Below are positions 1-8,574 of a stretch of DNA of 64,000 nucleotides, piece by piece. This stretch comes from Arthrobacter sp. APC 3897 (GTDB lineage: Bacteria > Actinomycetota > Actinomycetes > Actinomycetales > Micrococcaceae), in NCBI RefSeq assembly GCF_030407495.1, contig NZ_JASDDG010000025.1, forward strand, positions 1 through 64,000, read 5' to 3'. Under the pieces are notes generated by a model. It searched no databases, had not been told where the DNA came from, and worked only from the letters and a program-made list of their open reading frames with translations. Each line of letters begins with the position of its first letter. Positions within the stretch are counted from its first letter, which is position 1. The position numbers and the translations under genes were made by a program.

Positions 1-17
1 GATGGGTGCTGGGTCAT
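1..17 (-). CDS. possible start of a divergent gene (partial, runs off the window)
   Basis: On the minus strand an ATG at 17-15 opens a frame reading MTQHP before the window edge. A purine-rich GGAAAC lies just upstream of it. In actinobacteria a PspC-domain gene is often divergent from a PspC-domain kinase, which would fit here, but only five codons are visible. The call rests on context and could be wrong. Confidence 0.25.
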
Positions 18-60
18 GTTTCCATTCTGGCCGCCTGCAGCGCGTAATGAATCGGGGACT

Positions 61-93
61 GCCCTGAGGAAACCCTGAGCGAGCCCTGAAAAG
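61..93. promoter_or_regulatory. three CCCTGA direct repeats at 11-bp spacing, putative operator
   Basis: CCCTGA occurs at 62-67, 73-78 and 84-89, each exactly 11 bp from the last, that is about one helical turn. The flanking bases are partly shared (the first two copies read CCCTGAG). The repeats lie between the divergent starts and about 60 bp before the kinase gene. Direct repeats on one face of DNA are the usual layout for a NarL/LuxR-type response regulator. I infer binding by the regulator encoded at 1483. Confidence 0.5.
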
Positions 94-151
94 AGGAGGG
101 GGACGGCGCCGGGGCACCTCCGGGGGATGCCGAACGTGCTTGGATTGGAAC

Positions 152-1486
152 ATGGTGGATCCGCTGCTGAGAACAGATGACCGTGTGGTGGCAGGGGTCT
201 GTTCCGGGTTGGCAGTACACCTGGGCTGGTCGGTGAGCCTGGTCCGGGCGCTGATGGTGCTGCTGGCCCTGGCCGGGGGTGCCGGGCTGGTGCTGTATGC
301 CTGGCTGTGGGTGCTTGTTCCCACGGTGGATGAAGCGGCAGACAAAGCCGAGTCCAGCCGGAACCCGCGGAGCGTGGCCCGGAATTTTGCTGCCCATCTC
401 AGCAACCAGCATCCTGAAGAACCCGCCCCGCAGGGCACGTCACCGGCTTCCTCCCGATGGGTGTCGGCAGCCCTCAACCGGGAAGTCCTCGCCGGGCTGG
501 CACTGCTTGCCGTTGCCGGGGCAGTCATTGCCCAGCGGTTCGGCGCTGATGTTAACTGGCAGCTTCTGTTCCCTGCCGGCGCCGTCGTTGCCGGAGCGGT
601 TCTGGCCTGGTCCCAGCTCGATGAGGCCCGCAGGGCGGGTCTGCTCAAACGGGCCGGTGCTGACCGCAGGGCCGGCGCACTGCGGCTGGCGGCCGGACTC
701 GTGCTGGTGGTTGCGGGTGTGATCCTGATGGTGTCCGGCGCTTTTAGCTGGGATGTCCTGCTGGCAGGCCTGGTCGCTTCCGCAGCAGTCCTGGCCGGGG
801 TGGCGCTGGTGTTCGCACCGTGGGCCGTGAAATATTGGCGGGACCTGGAAACGGAGCGGACCGGCCGGATCCGTGAACGCGAACGTGCGGAAATTGCCGC
901 CCACCTGCATGACTCGGTCCTGCAGACTCTGGCCCTCATCCAAAACCGCGCCGGCTCCGAGCAGGATGTCCTTCGCCTGGCCCGGGCGCAGGAGCGCGAG
1001 CTGCGGCGGTGGCTTTACGCGGATGATCCGCCGGGTGCCGGGCAACTGTCAGCACACCTCGCTGCGGCGGCTGCTGCGGTTGAGGACGAATACGGATACC
1101 CCGTGGAAGTGGTGGCAGTAGGGGACGCACCGCTGGATGCCGCCTCGGACGCCCTGGTCCAGGCTGCGCGCGCCGCCCTCACCAACGCGGCCCGGCATGC
1201 ACCCGGGCCGGTGTCGGTCTACCTTGAGTGCACCGCAGACCGGGCCGAGGTCTTTATCCGCGACCGGGGAAACGGTTTCGATCCCCGGGACATTCCGGAA
1301 GACCGCCTCGGCGTAAGGGAGTCCATCGTGGGCCGGATGAAACGCCACGGCGGTACCGCCGTCATCCGCAGCGGTCCGGAAGGAACCGAAGTGCGGCTGG
1401 CGCTCCCGCTGACCCGGCCGGCAGCGGACACCGCGCCGCCGGAGGAAACACCAGACAATATCCATCCGACATCGGAGCACAAATGA
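152..1486 (+). CDS. PspC-domain sensor histidine kinase (NarL-partner, HisKA_3 type)
   Basis: Membrane sensor kinase of 444 residues. Residues 1-58 form a PspC domain (RTDDRVVAGVCSGLAVHLG) with a membrane segment. Hydrophobic segments near 112-156 and 178-228 add further membrane passes. The dimerisation box EIAAHLHDSVLQTL holds the likely phosphoacceptor His253. The ATPase domain follows, with an N box (NAARHA) and a G1 box (DRGNGFD). PspC-kinases of this kind in actinobacteria sense envelope stress; the stimulus here is unknown. It overlaps the response regulator gene by ATGA, so the two are co-translated. I chose ATG 152; a TTG at 140 is in frame and cannot be excluded. Confidence 0.85.
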   Translation: MVDPLLRTDDRVVAGVCSGLAVHLGWSVSLVRALMVLLALAGGAGLVLYAWLWVLVPTVDEAADKAESSRNPRSVARNFAAHLSNQHPEEPAPQGTSPASSRWVSAALNREVLAGLALLAVAGAVIAQRFGADVNWQLLFPAGAVVAGAVLAWSQLDEARRAGLLKRAGADRRAGALRLAAGLVLVVAGVILMVSGAFSWDVLLAGLVASAAVLAGVALVFAPWAVKYWRDLETERTGRIRERERAEIAAHLHDSVLQTLALIQNRAGSEQDVLRLARAQERELRRWLYADDPPGAGQLSAHLAAAAAAVEDEYGYPVEVVAVGDAPLDAASDALVQAARAALTNAARHAPGPVSVYLECTADRAEVFIRDRGNGFDPRDIPEDRLGVRESIVGRMKRHGGTAVIRSGPEGTEVRLALPLTRPAADTAPPEETPDNIHPTSEHK

Positions 1487-2136
1487 TTCCCGGCACCATC
1501 AACGTTGTGGTGGTTGATGACCACGCAATCTTCCGTTCGGGCCTGAAAGCGGACCTCGATGAACGGCTCCGGGTTACTGCCGAAGCGGACACCGTGGAAA
1601 CGGCCATCGCCGCGATCCGGGAGCATCGCCCCGCCGTCGTGCTCCTGGACGTCCACCTTCCCGGCGGGGTGGGCGGCGGCGGGGCTGAAGTCATTGCCGG
1701 CTGCCGGGATTTGCTGGGCAGCACCCGGTTCCTGGCGCTCAGCGTCTCGGATGCGGCGGAGGACGTGGTGACCGTGATCCGAGCCGGTGCCCGCGGCTAT
1801 GTCACCAAGACCATCTCCGGAGCCGAGATTTCCGACGCCGTGGTGCGCGTGGCAGGCGGAGACGCAGTGTTTTCGCCCCGGCTGGCAGGTTTTGTCCTGG
1901 ACGCCTTTGGAACGGCCGCGGTGGCGGCGGTCGATGACGAACTGGACCGCCTGTCCGCCCGTGAACTGGAAGTCATGCGGCTGATCGCCCGCGGCTACAG
2001 CTACAAGGAGGTGGCCAGGGAGCTGTTCATCTCCGTCAAGACGGTCGAAACACACGTTTCGGCCGTCCTGCGGAAACTCCAGCTCTCCAACCGGCATGAA
2101 CTCACCCGCTGGGCGGCGGCCCGCCGGCTCCTCTGA
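1483..2136 (+). CDS. LuxR/NarL-family response regulator
   Basis: Cytoplasmic DNA-binding response regulator of 217 residues. The receiver domain (about 1-125) shows the acidic pair VDDH, the phosphoacceptor Asp56 (AVVLLDVHLP) and the conserved Lys in YVTKT. A linker leads to a LuxR helix-turn-helix at about 150-215 (LSARELEVMRLIARGYSYKE ... SVKTVETHVSAVLRKL). The start codon overlaps the stop of the kinase (ATGA), so the pair is one operon. The CCCTGA repeat array at 61-93 is a plausible target for autoregulation. Confidence 0.92.
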   Translation: MIPGTINVVVVDDHAIFRSGLKADLDERLRVTAEADTVETAIAAIREHRPAVVLLDVHLPGGVGGGGAEVIAGCRDLLGSTRFLALSVSDAAEDVVTVIRAGARGYVTKTISGAEISDAVVRVAGGDAVFSPRLAGFVLDAFGTAAVAAVDDELDRLSARELEVMRLIARGYSYKEVARELFISVKTVETHVSAVLRKLQLSNRHELTRWAAARRLL

Positions 2137-2165
2137 CCGGTCCGCCCGCCGGGTCCCGGCGCTGG

Positions 2166-3386
2166 TTAGCGCGCCCGGCCCAGGAATTCCGTCAGGCGGG
2201 ACATGCCTTCGGCCAGATCTTCATCGCCCAGGGCGTAGGAGAGGCGAAGATAGCCGGAGGGGCCAAACGCCTCACCCGGTACCACGGCCACTTCCACTGT
2301 CTCCAGGATCAGTGCCGCCAGCTCGGCCGAGGTCTGCGGGCGGACCGGACCGTCGGCGCCGGGGAACTCCTTGCCGAGCAGCCCCCGGACATCGGCATAG
2401 GCGTAGAAGGCCCCCTTGGGCATGGGGCACTCGACGCCCTCCACTGAATTCAGTGCCGTGACCATGGCCTTGCGGCGGCGGTCAAACGCGGTCTTCATCT
2501 CGTCGACGGCGGTCAGCGGCCCGGAGACGGCGGCAAGCGCTGCCATCTGGGACACGTTGGCCACGTTGGAGGACAGATGGGACTGGAGGTTGGTGGCAGC
2601 CTTGATCACGTCGGCGGCGGCAATCATCCAGCCCACGCGCCAGCCGGTCATGGCGTAGGTCTTGGCCACACCGTTGAGCACTACCACCTTGTCGCCGAGC
2701 TCAGGCGCCGCGGTCGCGATGGAAGTGAACTCCACGCCGTCATACGTCAGGTGCTCATAGATTTCATCGGTGACCACCCACAGGCCGCGTGCTGCAGCCC
2801 ACCGGCCAATCTCGGCAACCTGCCCGGCGGGATAGACGGCGCCGGTGGGATTGGACGGCGAGCAGAACAGCAGCAGCTTGGTCTTGTCGGTGCAGGCTGC
2901 CTCGAGCTGCTCCACGGTCACCATGTAACCCTGCTCAGGCCCGGCAAATACCTCCACGGGAACGCCGCCGGCCAGCCGGATGGCTTCGGGATAGGTCGTC
3001 CAGTAGGGAGCGGGGAGCAGAACTTCGTCTCCGGGGTTCAGCAGGGTGGCGAAAGCCTCGTAAACAGCCTGCTTGCCGCCGTTGGTCACCAGGACCCGGC
3101 TCGGGTCCACGGCGTAGCCGGAATCACGCAGCGTCTTCTCCGCAATGGCTTTCTTCAGTTCAGGCAGCCCGCCGGCGGGGGAGTAGCGGTGGAAGCGCGG
3201 GTTGTGTGCGGCCTCAACGGCGGCATCGACAATGTACTCCGGGGTCGGAAAATCCGGTTCGCCGGCACCGAAGCCAATCACCGGCCGCCCTGCTGCCTTG
3301 AGCGCCTTCGCCTTGGCGTCTACGGCAAGTGTCGCGGACTCCGCGATCGATGCGATGCGCTCTGAAATTCGGCCGGTGGAAGGCAT
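2166..3386 (-). CDS. aspC: pyridoxal-phosphate aminotransferase, aspartate aminotransferase type
   Basis: Class I/II aminotransferase of 406 residues, probably moving the amino group between aspartate and 2-oxoglutarate. Visible family signatures are the substrate-loop motif [10 protein letters not shown], the phosphate-binding TNGGKQA, SPSNPTG, the cofactor-contacting TDEIYEHL and the PLP Schiff-base Lys242 within [17 protein letters not shown] took the ATG at 3386 because the family starts just before GRISERI; an upstream in-frame extension lacks family sequence. The gene is convergent with the response regulator, 29 bp away, and has a folded 5' leader. Substrate preference (aspartate, prephenate or aromatic) cannot be settled by eye. 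Confidence 0.9.
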   Translation of the reverse strand: MPSTGRISERIASIAESATLAVDAKAKALKAAGRPVIGFGAGEPDFPTPEYIVDAAVEAAHNPRFHRYSPAGGLPELKKAIAEKTLRDSGYAVDPSRVLVTNGGKQAVYEAFATLLNPGDEVLLPAPYWTTYPEAIRLAGGVPVEVFAGPEQGYMVTVEQLEAACTDKTKLLLFCSPSNPTGAVYPAGQVAEIGRWAAARGLWVVTDEIYEHLTYDGVEFTSIATAAPELGDKVVVLNGVAKTYAMTGWRVGWMIAAADVIKAATNLQSHLSSNVANVSQMAALAAVSGPLTAVDEMKTAFDRRRKAMVTALNSVEGVECPMPKGAFYAYADVRGLLGKEFPGADGPVRPQTSAELAALILETVEVAVVPGEAFGPSGYLRLSYALGDEDLAEGMSRLTEFLGRAR

Positions 3387-3705
3387 GGCGTTCCCGTCTG
3401 TGGTTGCGGTGGAGTTCCCGAAAGGGACCTGTAACGTGCGCGGCCGCCGGATTCCCGGCCGCCCTTTCCAGTTTAGGTGCAGGGACGGGCGCATGCCCTT
3501 TCTTACGGTGCCGCCGCCAAAAGGCAGGGAAGCAGACCCGCGCGCCGGGGCGGGAAACCCCGGTGAAACTGCCTCCCGGCATGCCGGTTCGACGGAACAG
3601 CAAACATTGAGTAGACTGGATCTTCGTGTTGAAGTCCCAACACTGGTCTGTGCCTGTCGCCGGTTCGCTGACGACGGTTATTACCGGTAGAGTGGTTTCC
3701 TCCAT
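3387..3705. promoter_or_regulatory. divergent intergenic region between aspC and tRNA-Trp
   Basis: This 319-base stretch has no convincing gene. On the minus strand a TAAACT -10 hexamer (3475-3470) would start aspC transcription near 3463. The resulting leader folds: GAAAGGG 3420-3426 pairs with CCCTTTC 3462-3468, and CGGCC 3441-3445 with GGCCG 3457-3461. On the plus strand TTCGAC 3588 / TAGACT 3612 (18-base spacer) and TTCGCT 3664 / TAGAGT 3688 (18-base spacer) are candidate promoters for the tRNA-secE-nusG unit. Confidence 0.45.
3664..3693 (+). promoter_or_regulatory. candidate promoter of tRNA-Trp
   Basis: TTCGCT at 3664-3669 and TAGAGT at 3688-3693 are separated by 18 bases. Transcription would start near 3700, about six bases before the mature tRNA. 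The -35 is weak, the -10 fits the actinobacterial TAnnnT pattern. Confidence 0.4.
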
Positions 3706-3778
3706 AGGGTAGTGGCGCAATTGGTAGCGCAGCGGTCTCCAAAACCGCAGGTTGCAGGTTCGAGTCCTGTCTGCCCTG
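3706..3778 (+). tRNA. tRNA-Trp (anticodon CCA)
   Basis: A 73-base tRNA without encoded CCA. The acceptor stem pairs AGGGTAG (3706-3712) with CTGCCCT (3771-3777), followed by discriminator G. The anticodon loop reads CTCCAAA with anticodon CCA, and the T arm contains GGTTCGAGTCC. A tRNA-Trp immediately before secE-nusG is a conserved actinobacterial arrangement. Confidence 0.97.
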
Positions 3779-3860
3779 CGCACGGCTGTCATCACGGCAG
3801 CTCAGCAGTCCTTCATGAAGCAGCAGTCCCAGCACTTGCTGCGGCTGTGAAACCGAACAG

Positions 3861-4142
3861 ATGAGTGAGGCGATGGTGACCGAGACAGCTGCCGGCAGCT
3901 CCAAGGGACACCCCTCCAGCGGGCCCAAGAAGCGCGGCTTCTTCGCGGCCATCGCGCTCTTCCTGCGTCAGGTCATTGCAGAACTGAAAAAGGTGGTCAC
4001 TCCCACCCGCAAGGAACTGCTGAGATACACCCTTGTGGTCCTGGCCTTCGTGGTCGTGATGATAATTATCGTGACAGTTCTGGATTTTGTCTTTGGTGCG
4101 GGAGCACTGTGGATCTTCGGTGAGGGCGGCGGCGAGAGCTAG
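3861..4142 (+). CDS. secE: preprotein translocase subunit SecE
   Basis: Small essential subunit of the SecYEG channel, 93 residues. A hydrophilic N-terminal part is followed by the amphipathic SecE motif (RQVIAELKKVVTPTRKELLRY) and a single transmembrane helix (LVVLAFVVVMIIIVTVLDFVF). The single-span form is typical of Gram-positives. ATG 3861 is taken; ATG 3873, four bases after GAGG, is an equally possible start and would remove four residues. It lies between tRNA-Trp and nusG as usual. Confidence 0.95.
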   Translation: MSEAMVTETAAGSSKGHPSSGPKKRGFFAAIALFLRQVIAELKKVVTPTRKELLRYTLVVLAFVVVMIIIVTVLDFVFGAGALWIFGEGGGES

Positions 4143-4243
4143 CGCCTTACTTGAGCCCCGCCCCAAGGGCAGGAACCTCAGGCCTTTGAGCTGGAGCTAG
4201 TGACAAACCCTATAGAGCTCTGAAGAAGAAAGCAGGAATCTAC

Positions 4244-5026
4244 GTGTCCGAGCAAGAACTCGAATCACAGATCAATGACAATGCCGCTGATCTGGATGCC
4301 GAGGATGAAACGACCGCAGCAGACGTCACTGAGACGCCCGCTGAGGCCGACGTTCCGGCAGAGGATGCCGACGCCGCCGATGAGGCCGTGAACTCTGATT
4401 CCGCAGAATCCGAAGAAGAGCCCGAGGAAGATCCCGCAGAAGCCTTCAAGGCCAAGCTGCGGCGCCAGGAGGGTGACTGGTACGTCATCCACTCCTACGC
4501 AGGTTACGAAAACCGCGTTAAGGCCAATCTTGAGACCCGCATCCAGACCATGGAAATGGAAGATAACATCTTCGAAATCCAGGTCCCGATGGAGGAAGTC
4601 GTCGAGATCAAGAACACCACGCGCAAGATCGTCAACCGGGTCCGCATTCCCGGTTATGTACTGGTCCGCATGGAACTGACCGACGCCTCCTGGGGTGTTG
4701 TGCGGCATACCCCCGGTGTCACAGGCTTTGTGGGCAACGCCCACAACCCGGTGCCGCTGAGCCTCAAAGAGGTTTACTCCATGCTGGAGCACACCGTGGT
4801 TGCCCCGAAGATTGAGCCCGGCAAGCCTGCACAGGAATCTTCGAATTACGCAGTGGACTTCGAGGTCGGCGAGCCCGTCACGGTCAACGAAGGACCGTTC
4901 GAGACGCTTCAGGCCACGATCTCCGAGATCAAGCCCGAGTCCCAGCAGCTGGTGGTCCTCGTGACCATCTTCGAGCGCGAGACTCCGGTGACCCTTGGCT
5001 TCGGCCAGGTCACCAAGCTGCAGTAA
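4244..5026 (+). CDS. nusG: transcription termination/antitermination protein NusG
   Basis: RNA polymerase elongation factor of 260 residues that binds the beta' clamp and links to Rho or ribosomes. The first 75 residues are a strongly acidic Asp/Glu/Ala extension, which is known in actinobacterial NusG. The NGN domain (about 77-165, [15 protein letters not shown] ... [12 protein letters not shown]) and the C-terminal KOW domain (about 205-260, [19 protein letters not shown]) follow. The GTG start at 4244 has an AGGAA Shine-Dalgarno sequence. The gene sits between secE and rplK. Confidence 0.96.
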   Translation: MSEQELESQINDNAADLDAEDETTAADVTETPAEADVPAEDADAADEAVNSDSAESEEEPEEDPAEAFKAKLRRQEGDWYVIHSYAGYENRVKANLETRIQTMEMEDNIFEIQVPMEEVVEIKNTTRKIVNRVRIPGYVLVRMELTDASWGVVRHTPGVTGFVGNAHNPVPLSLKEVYSMLEHTVVAPKIEPGKPAQESSNYAVDFEVGEPVTVNEGPFETLQATISEIKPESQQLVVLVTIFERETPVTLGFGQVTKLQ

Positions 5027-5070
5027 CACAAAGACTTCGTTGCCTGCAGGGCGGCTTTACCCTGCCGGCA

Positions 5071-5115
5071 GCGTCCGGCCGCCACGCCATGGCGGCCACC
5101 AACCCGGACGGACGC
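5071..5115 (+). promoter_or_regulatory. rplK leader hairpin, possible ribosomal protein L1 control site
   Basis: In the 129-base nusG-rplK spacer, GTCCGG (5073-5078) can pair with CCGGAC (5104-5109) around an inner CCGCC/GGCGG hairpin (5079-5095). In other bacteria L1 represses translation of the L11-L1 unit by binding a structured leader at this place. I see the fold, not the L1 recognition bases, so the role is inference. Confidence 0.3.
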
Positions 5116-5155
5116 TCCTGTTCCCCGGGAACATAATTTAGAGAAGGACCCTTTC

Positions 5156-5587
5156 ATGGCCCCCAAGAAAAAGGTCACCGGCCTCATCAAGCTGCAGATC
5201 AACGCAGGTGCCGCCAACCCGGCTCCTCCGATTGGTCCGGCACTTGGCCAGCACGGTGTCAACATCATGGAATTCTGCAAGGCGTACAACGCTGCAACGG
5301 AATCCCAGCGCGGCAACGTTATTCCGGTTGAAATCACCGTTTACGAAGACCGTTCGTTCACCTTCATCACGAAGACCCCTCCGGCTGCACAGCTGATCAA
5401 GAAGGCTGCCGGCGTTGCCAAGGGTTCCGCAACCCCGCACACCGCCAAGGTTGCCAACCTGACCCAGGCTCAGGTCGAAGAGATCGCCACCATGAAGATG
5501 GAAGACCTCAACGCCAACGACGTCAAGGCTGCTGCCAAGATCATCGCCGGCACCGCCCGCTCCATGGGTATCACCGTAGAAGGCTAA
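5156..5587 (+). CDS. rplK: 50S ribosomal protein L11
   Basis: L11 of 143 residues, part of the GTPase-associated centre with 23S rRNA and the site of thiopeptide action. The N-terminal domain opens with [20 protein letters not shown] and the proline-rich [19 protein letters not shown]. The C-terminal RNA-binding domain ends in [17 protein letters not shown] strong AGAAGGA site precedes ATG 5156. It is followed by rplA after 140 bases. Confidence 0.98.
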
Positions 5588-5727
5588 TATCGCCTTTTCC
5601 GTGACGCGGGTCCGCCCGCGGAACAAACATTTACACTCATTTAGCTGCTCGTCCCACTGGGTACGACGGCGTGTGGCAGGGCCGAGCGCGGTCCGACAGA
5701 CCACAACTGCACAAGGAGAAAAAGCAG

Positions 5728-6435
5728 ATGGCAAAGCGCAGCAAAGCATATGAAGCAGCTGTAGCCAAGATCGATGCGGACAAGCTGTACGCACCGGTTG
5801 AGGCTGTAGAGCTGGCAAAGGAAACCAACCCCTCCAAGTTCGATGCCACCGTTGAGGTTGCATTCCGACTGGGCGTTGACCCCCGCAAGGCCGACCAGAT
5901 GGTCCGCGGCACGGTTAACCTGCCCCACGGTACGGGTAAGACTGCCCGCGTCCTGGTTTTCGCAACGGGTGAGAAGGCAGAGCAGGCTATTGCAGCCGGC
6001 GCCGACTTCGTTGGTTCCGATGACATGATCGAAAAGGTTGCAGCCGGCTGGACCGACTTCGACGCCGCCGTTGCCACCCCGGACATGATGGGCAAGGTTG
6101 GCCGCCTCGGCCGCGTCCTCGGCCCGCGTAACCTGATGCCGAACCCGAAGACCGGCACGGTTACCCCGAACGTCGCCAAGGCTGTCACCGACATCAAGGG
6201 CGGCAAGATCGACTTCCGCGTCGACAAGCACTCCAACCTGCACTTCATCATCGGCAAGGTGTCCTTCGATCAGCAGAAGCTGGCCGAGAACTACGCCGCA
6301 GCCCTGGAGGAAGTCCTGCGCCTGAAGCCGTCCGCGGCCAAGGGACGCTACATCCAGAAGGCAACCGTTTCCACCACGTTCGGCCCGGGCATCTCCGTTG
6401 ACCCCAACGTCACGAAGGTTCTCGCCGACGCATAA
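5728..6435 (+). CDS. rplA: 50S ribosomal protein L1
   Basis: L1 of 235 residues, the mobile stalk protein near the E site and often a translational repressor of its own operon. It begins [11 protein letters not shown] and contains [21 protein letters not shown] and the L1 signature [23 protein letters not shown] 5728 is chosen because AAGGAG lies nine bases upstream and the family starts there. A strong intrinsic terminator at 6476-6509 ends the nusG-rplK-rplA unit. Confidence 0.98.
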   Translation: MAKRSKAYEAAVAKIDADKLYAPVEAVELAKETNPSKFDATVEVAFRLGVDPRKADQMVRGTVNLPHGTGKTARVLVFATGEKAEQAIAAGADFVGSDDMIEKVAAGWTDFDAAVATPDMMGKVGRLGRVLGPRNLMPNPKTGTVTPNVAKAVTDIKGGKIDFRVDKHSNLHFIIGKVSFDQQKLAENYAAALEEVLRLKPSAAKGRYIQKATVSTTFGPGISVDPNVTKVLADA

Positions 6436-6475
6436 TTCGGGTCCGGGGCGCCGGCGTTCCGATTCCGTCTGAGAG

Positions 6476-6509
6476 GCGGCCGCAGCGTTTCGCTGCGGCC
6501 GCTTTTTTT
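6476..6509 (+). terminator. intrinsic terminator after rplA
   Basis: A perfect 12-bp stem GCGGCCGCAGCG (6476-6487) pairs with 6491-6502 across a TTT loop and is followed by seven T (6503-6509). Confidence 0.92.
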
Positions 6510-6543
6510 GTGCCTTGCTGCAGGTTGCGGCAGGATGTGAGCC

Positions 6544-7647
6544 ATGACACCTGCCGCCGCGGTTATTGCTCCGCTGTCCATCCCCGGGAGCCTGGACGCA
6601 ACGGATCCTGCCGCGGCGGACTTTATTGCCGCGGTTGACCTTCTGAACGAGGCACTGCGCGAGACGTGGGGCAACGATGACTTCCGGGATTCACCCCTGA
6701 CCCAGCTGGCGGGTTTTCGGCCCTCATCCATGCGGCGGCGGATCCTGCTGGGTGCGCGGGTTGGCAGGGAGCTCGTGGGAGTGGCCACGCTGAAGCTGCC
6801 GCTGCTGGACAACATCCATACGGCATGGGTCCAGGTGGCGGTGGCGCCGGGGTCCCGCGGAGCCGGCCTGGGGCGACGCCTGTATGCCGCCGCCGAACAG
6901 GCTGCAGCGGCAGACGGGCGCCGGACCCTCCTGGCCGAAACCGACCATCCCGTGCGGCCCGTCGCAGGTTCGGCCGTGGATGCAGATCCTGTGATGGCGC
7001 CGAAAAGCGGGACCGGAGCCATTCCTGCAGACCGTGCCGCACGTTTTGCCGCAGGCAGGGATTTTGAGCTGGAGCAGGTGGAGCGGGTCAGCGTCCTGGA
7101 TTTGACGCCCAGCACCGGCTGGCAGGGAAGGCTGGATGCTGCAGCCGGGCATGCCGGAGCGGATTATGCCCTTGAATTCTGGCAGGGTGCCTGCCCGGAG
7201 CGGCTGGTGGATTCCTATGCGCTGCTGCGGCAAAGGATGAGCACGGATGCGCCCCTGGCCGGCTTGGACGTGCAGGAGGAACGGTGGGACGCCGAAAGAG
7301 TCCGTGAGGGCGAAGCGAAAGTCCGGCACATGGATGCCGAAGAGCTGGTGAGCGCCGTCCGGCACGTTCCTACCGGGCAGCTTGTGGGGCATTCGGTCCT
7401 GATGGTCTTTCGCAGCAACCCGGCTGTGGCCTTTCAGGATGACACTCTGGTCCTGGCGGAGCACCGGGGCCACGGACTCGGCATGCTCCTCAAGACGGCC
7501 AACCTGGTGCGGCTGAGGCAGGAGCTGGCAGCGGCATCACGTGTTTGGACTTGGAACGCCGCCGAGAACGTTCACATGCTGGCCATCAATGACGCGCTGG
7601 GGTTTGGGGCCGTGGGCTATTCGGGGGAGTGGCAGAAGCTGCTGTGA
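6544..7647 (+). CDS. tandem GNAT-family N-acetyltransferase
   Basis: Protein of 367 residues with two acetyltransferase-like halves. The first (about 15-190) carries an acetyl-CoA binding motif VAPGSRGAGLGRRLYAAAE. The second (about 215-367) carries LAEHRGHGLGMLLKTANL and ends in the GNAT-like NDALGFGAVGYSGEWQKLL. Such tandem GNATs acetylate small amines or protein N-termini; the substrate cannot be read from the sequence. It is a single-gene unit between the rplA terminator and the rplJ promoter. An AGGA lies nine bases before ATG 6544; a CAGGAT seven bases before the ATG could instead serve as a -10 of a leaderless message. Confidence 0.8.
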   Translation: MTPAAAVIAPLSIPGSLDATDPAAADFIAAVDLLNEALRETWGNDDFRDSPLTQLAGFRPSSMRRRILLGARVGRELVGVATLKLPLLDNIHTAWVQVAVAPGSRGAGLGRRLYAAAEQAAAADGRRTLLAETDHPVRPVAGSAVDADPVMAPKSGTGAIPADRAARFAAGRDFELEQVERVSVLDLTPSTGWQGRLDAAAGHAGADYALEFWQGACPERLVDSYALLRQRMSTDAPLAGLDVQEERWDAERVREGEAKVRHMDAEELVSAVRHVPTGQLVGHSVLMVFRSNPAVAFQDDTLVLAEHRGHGLGMLLKTANLVRLRQELAAASRVWTWNAAENVHMLAINDALGFGAVGYSGEWQKLL

Positions 7648-7655
7648 GCGTCGAT

Positions 7656-7684
7656 TTGGTCCGGCAGCAATTCTCCCGTAGGCT
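7656..7684 (+). promoter_or_regulatory. promoter of the rplJ-rplL operon
   Basis: TTGGTC (7656-7661) and TAGGCT (7679-7684) are separated by exactly 17 bases. The -35 overlaps no gene and lies just past the GNAT stop. Transcription would begin near 7691 and produce a leader of about 245 bases. Confidence 0.65.
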
Positions 7685-7690
7685 GGATAT

Positions 7691-7935
7691 ACCAAAGACC
7701 GTCGGTCGATGTGCTTTCAATCCCACTCTCATCCTGGATCTCCGGGAATGCGGGTGGACTCCGGTTGATCGGACATCCGAAAGTCCCCTCAGAGGGCGGC
7801 CTGCGCAGGTGAACGAACTCAGCCAAATGGTACGCGTCAAAGCGTGCCTGCTGCTAAGCCCCGTGCATCTGCCCGGGGCGTTTTTTATGTTCGGGACCCG
7901 ATCCACCGGCACTATTTCCCCGGAAGGAGGGTTAG
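7691..7935 (+). promoter_or_regulatory. rplJ leader (L10-leader-type RNA) with terminator-like attenuator
   Basis: The roughly 245-base untranslated leader lies where bacteria carry the L10 leader, at which L10/L12 bind to limit their own synthesis. Near its end GCCCCG (7858-7863) pairs with CGGGGC (7874-7879) and is followed by six T (7881-7886), the form of an intrinsic terminator. The rplJ ribosome site GGAAGGAGG lies downstream of it. A terminator inside the leader suggests control by transcription attenuation. Family membership should be tested against the Rfam L10_leader model. Confidence 0.6.
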
Positions 7936-8496
7936 ATGGCAACCCCGACAAAGGTATCGGCAGTTGAGGAAATCGTTACCGATTTCAAGGACTCAACTGC
8001 TGCCGTCCTAACCGAATACCGCGGGCTCACCGTTGCACAGCTCAAGGAGCTGCGTCGTTCGCTCGGCCAGGACACCAAGTACTCGGTCGTCAAGAACACC
8101 CTGACTGGCATTGCAGCCAAGGAAGCCGGCATCGACGCGTTCGACGGCCAGCTTGCCGGACCTACTGCAATCGCCTTCATCAAGGGTGACGCAGTTGCAG
8201 CTGCAAAGAGCCTGACGGATTTTGCGAAGACCAACCCGCAGCTGATCATCAAGACCGGTGTTTTCGAGGGCAACGCCCTGGACGCTTCCGGTGTTGCTGC
8301 TCTGGCTGCTCTTGAATCCCGTGAGCTCCAGCTTGCACGAGTCGCCGGTGTCCTCAAGGCGCCGATGTCCATGCTGGCACGCTCTGTCGATGCACTGCGC
8401 GTGAAGCTCGAAGACGGAAGCGATTCCGCTCCCGCCGCTGAAGAGGCTCCGGCCGCTGAAGAAGCTCCGGCCGCAGAAGCAGCCACCGAAGAGTAA
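7936..8496 (+). CDS. rplJ: 50S ribosomal protein L10
   Basis: L10 of 186 residues, anchoring L7/L12 dimers to the ribosome stalk. The N-terminal rRNA-binding domain includes AVLTEYRGLTVAQLKELRRS and YSVVKNTLTGIAAKEAG. The following helix for L12 dimers lies near 150-165. The tail is a low-complexity Ala/Glu/Pro stretch (APAAEEAPAAEEAPAAEA), longer than in model bacteria. It is the first gene of a two-gene operon with rplL, behind a regulated leader. Confidence 0.98.
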   Translation: MATPTKVSAVEEIVTDFKDSTAAVLTEYRGLTVAQLKELRRSLGQDTKYSVVKNTLTGIAAKEAGIDAFDGQLAGPTAIAFIKGDAVAAAKSLTDFAKTNPQLIIKTGVFEGNALDASGVAALAALESRELQLARVAGVLKAPMSMLARSVDALRVKLEDGSDSAPAAEEAPAAEEAPAAEAATEE

Positions 8497-8574
8497 TCAC
8501 TCTTCCACCCCACACTCCGGTGCCGACGCACCACTATGGTGCCCGCGCACCACTTATAGGAAGGACGCCACACC

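Noticed and set aside
140-151. TTG 140 as start of the kinase
   Set aside because: In frame, but ATG 152 begins nearer the PspC domain and neither has a strong ribosome site. Kept as an alternative only.
7629-7967. Open frame of 112 codons across the rplJ leader
   Set aside because: It spans the GNAT end, the promoter and the attenuator hairpin, has no ribosome site and no recognisable motif.
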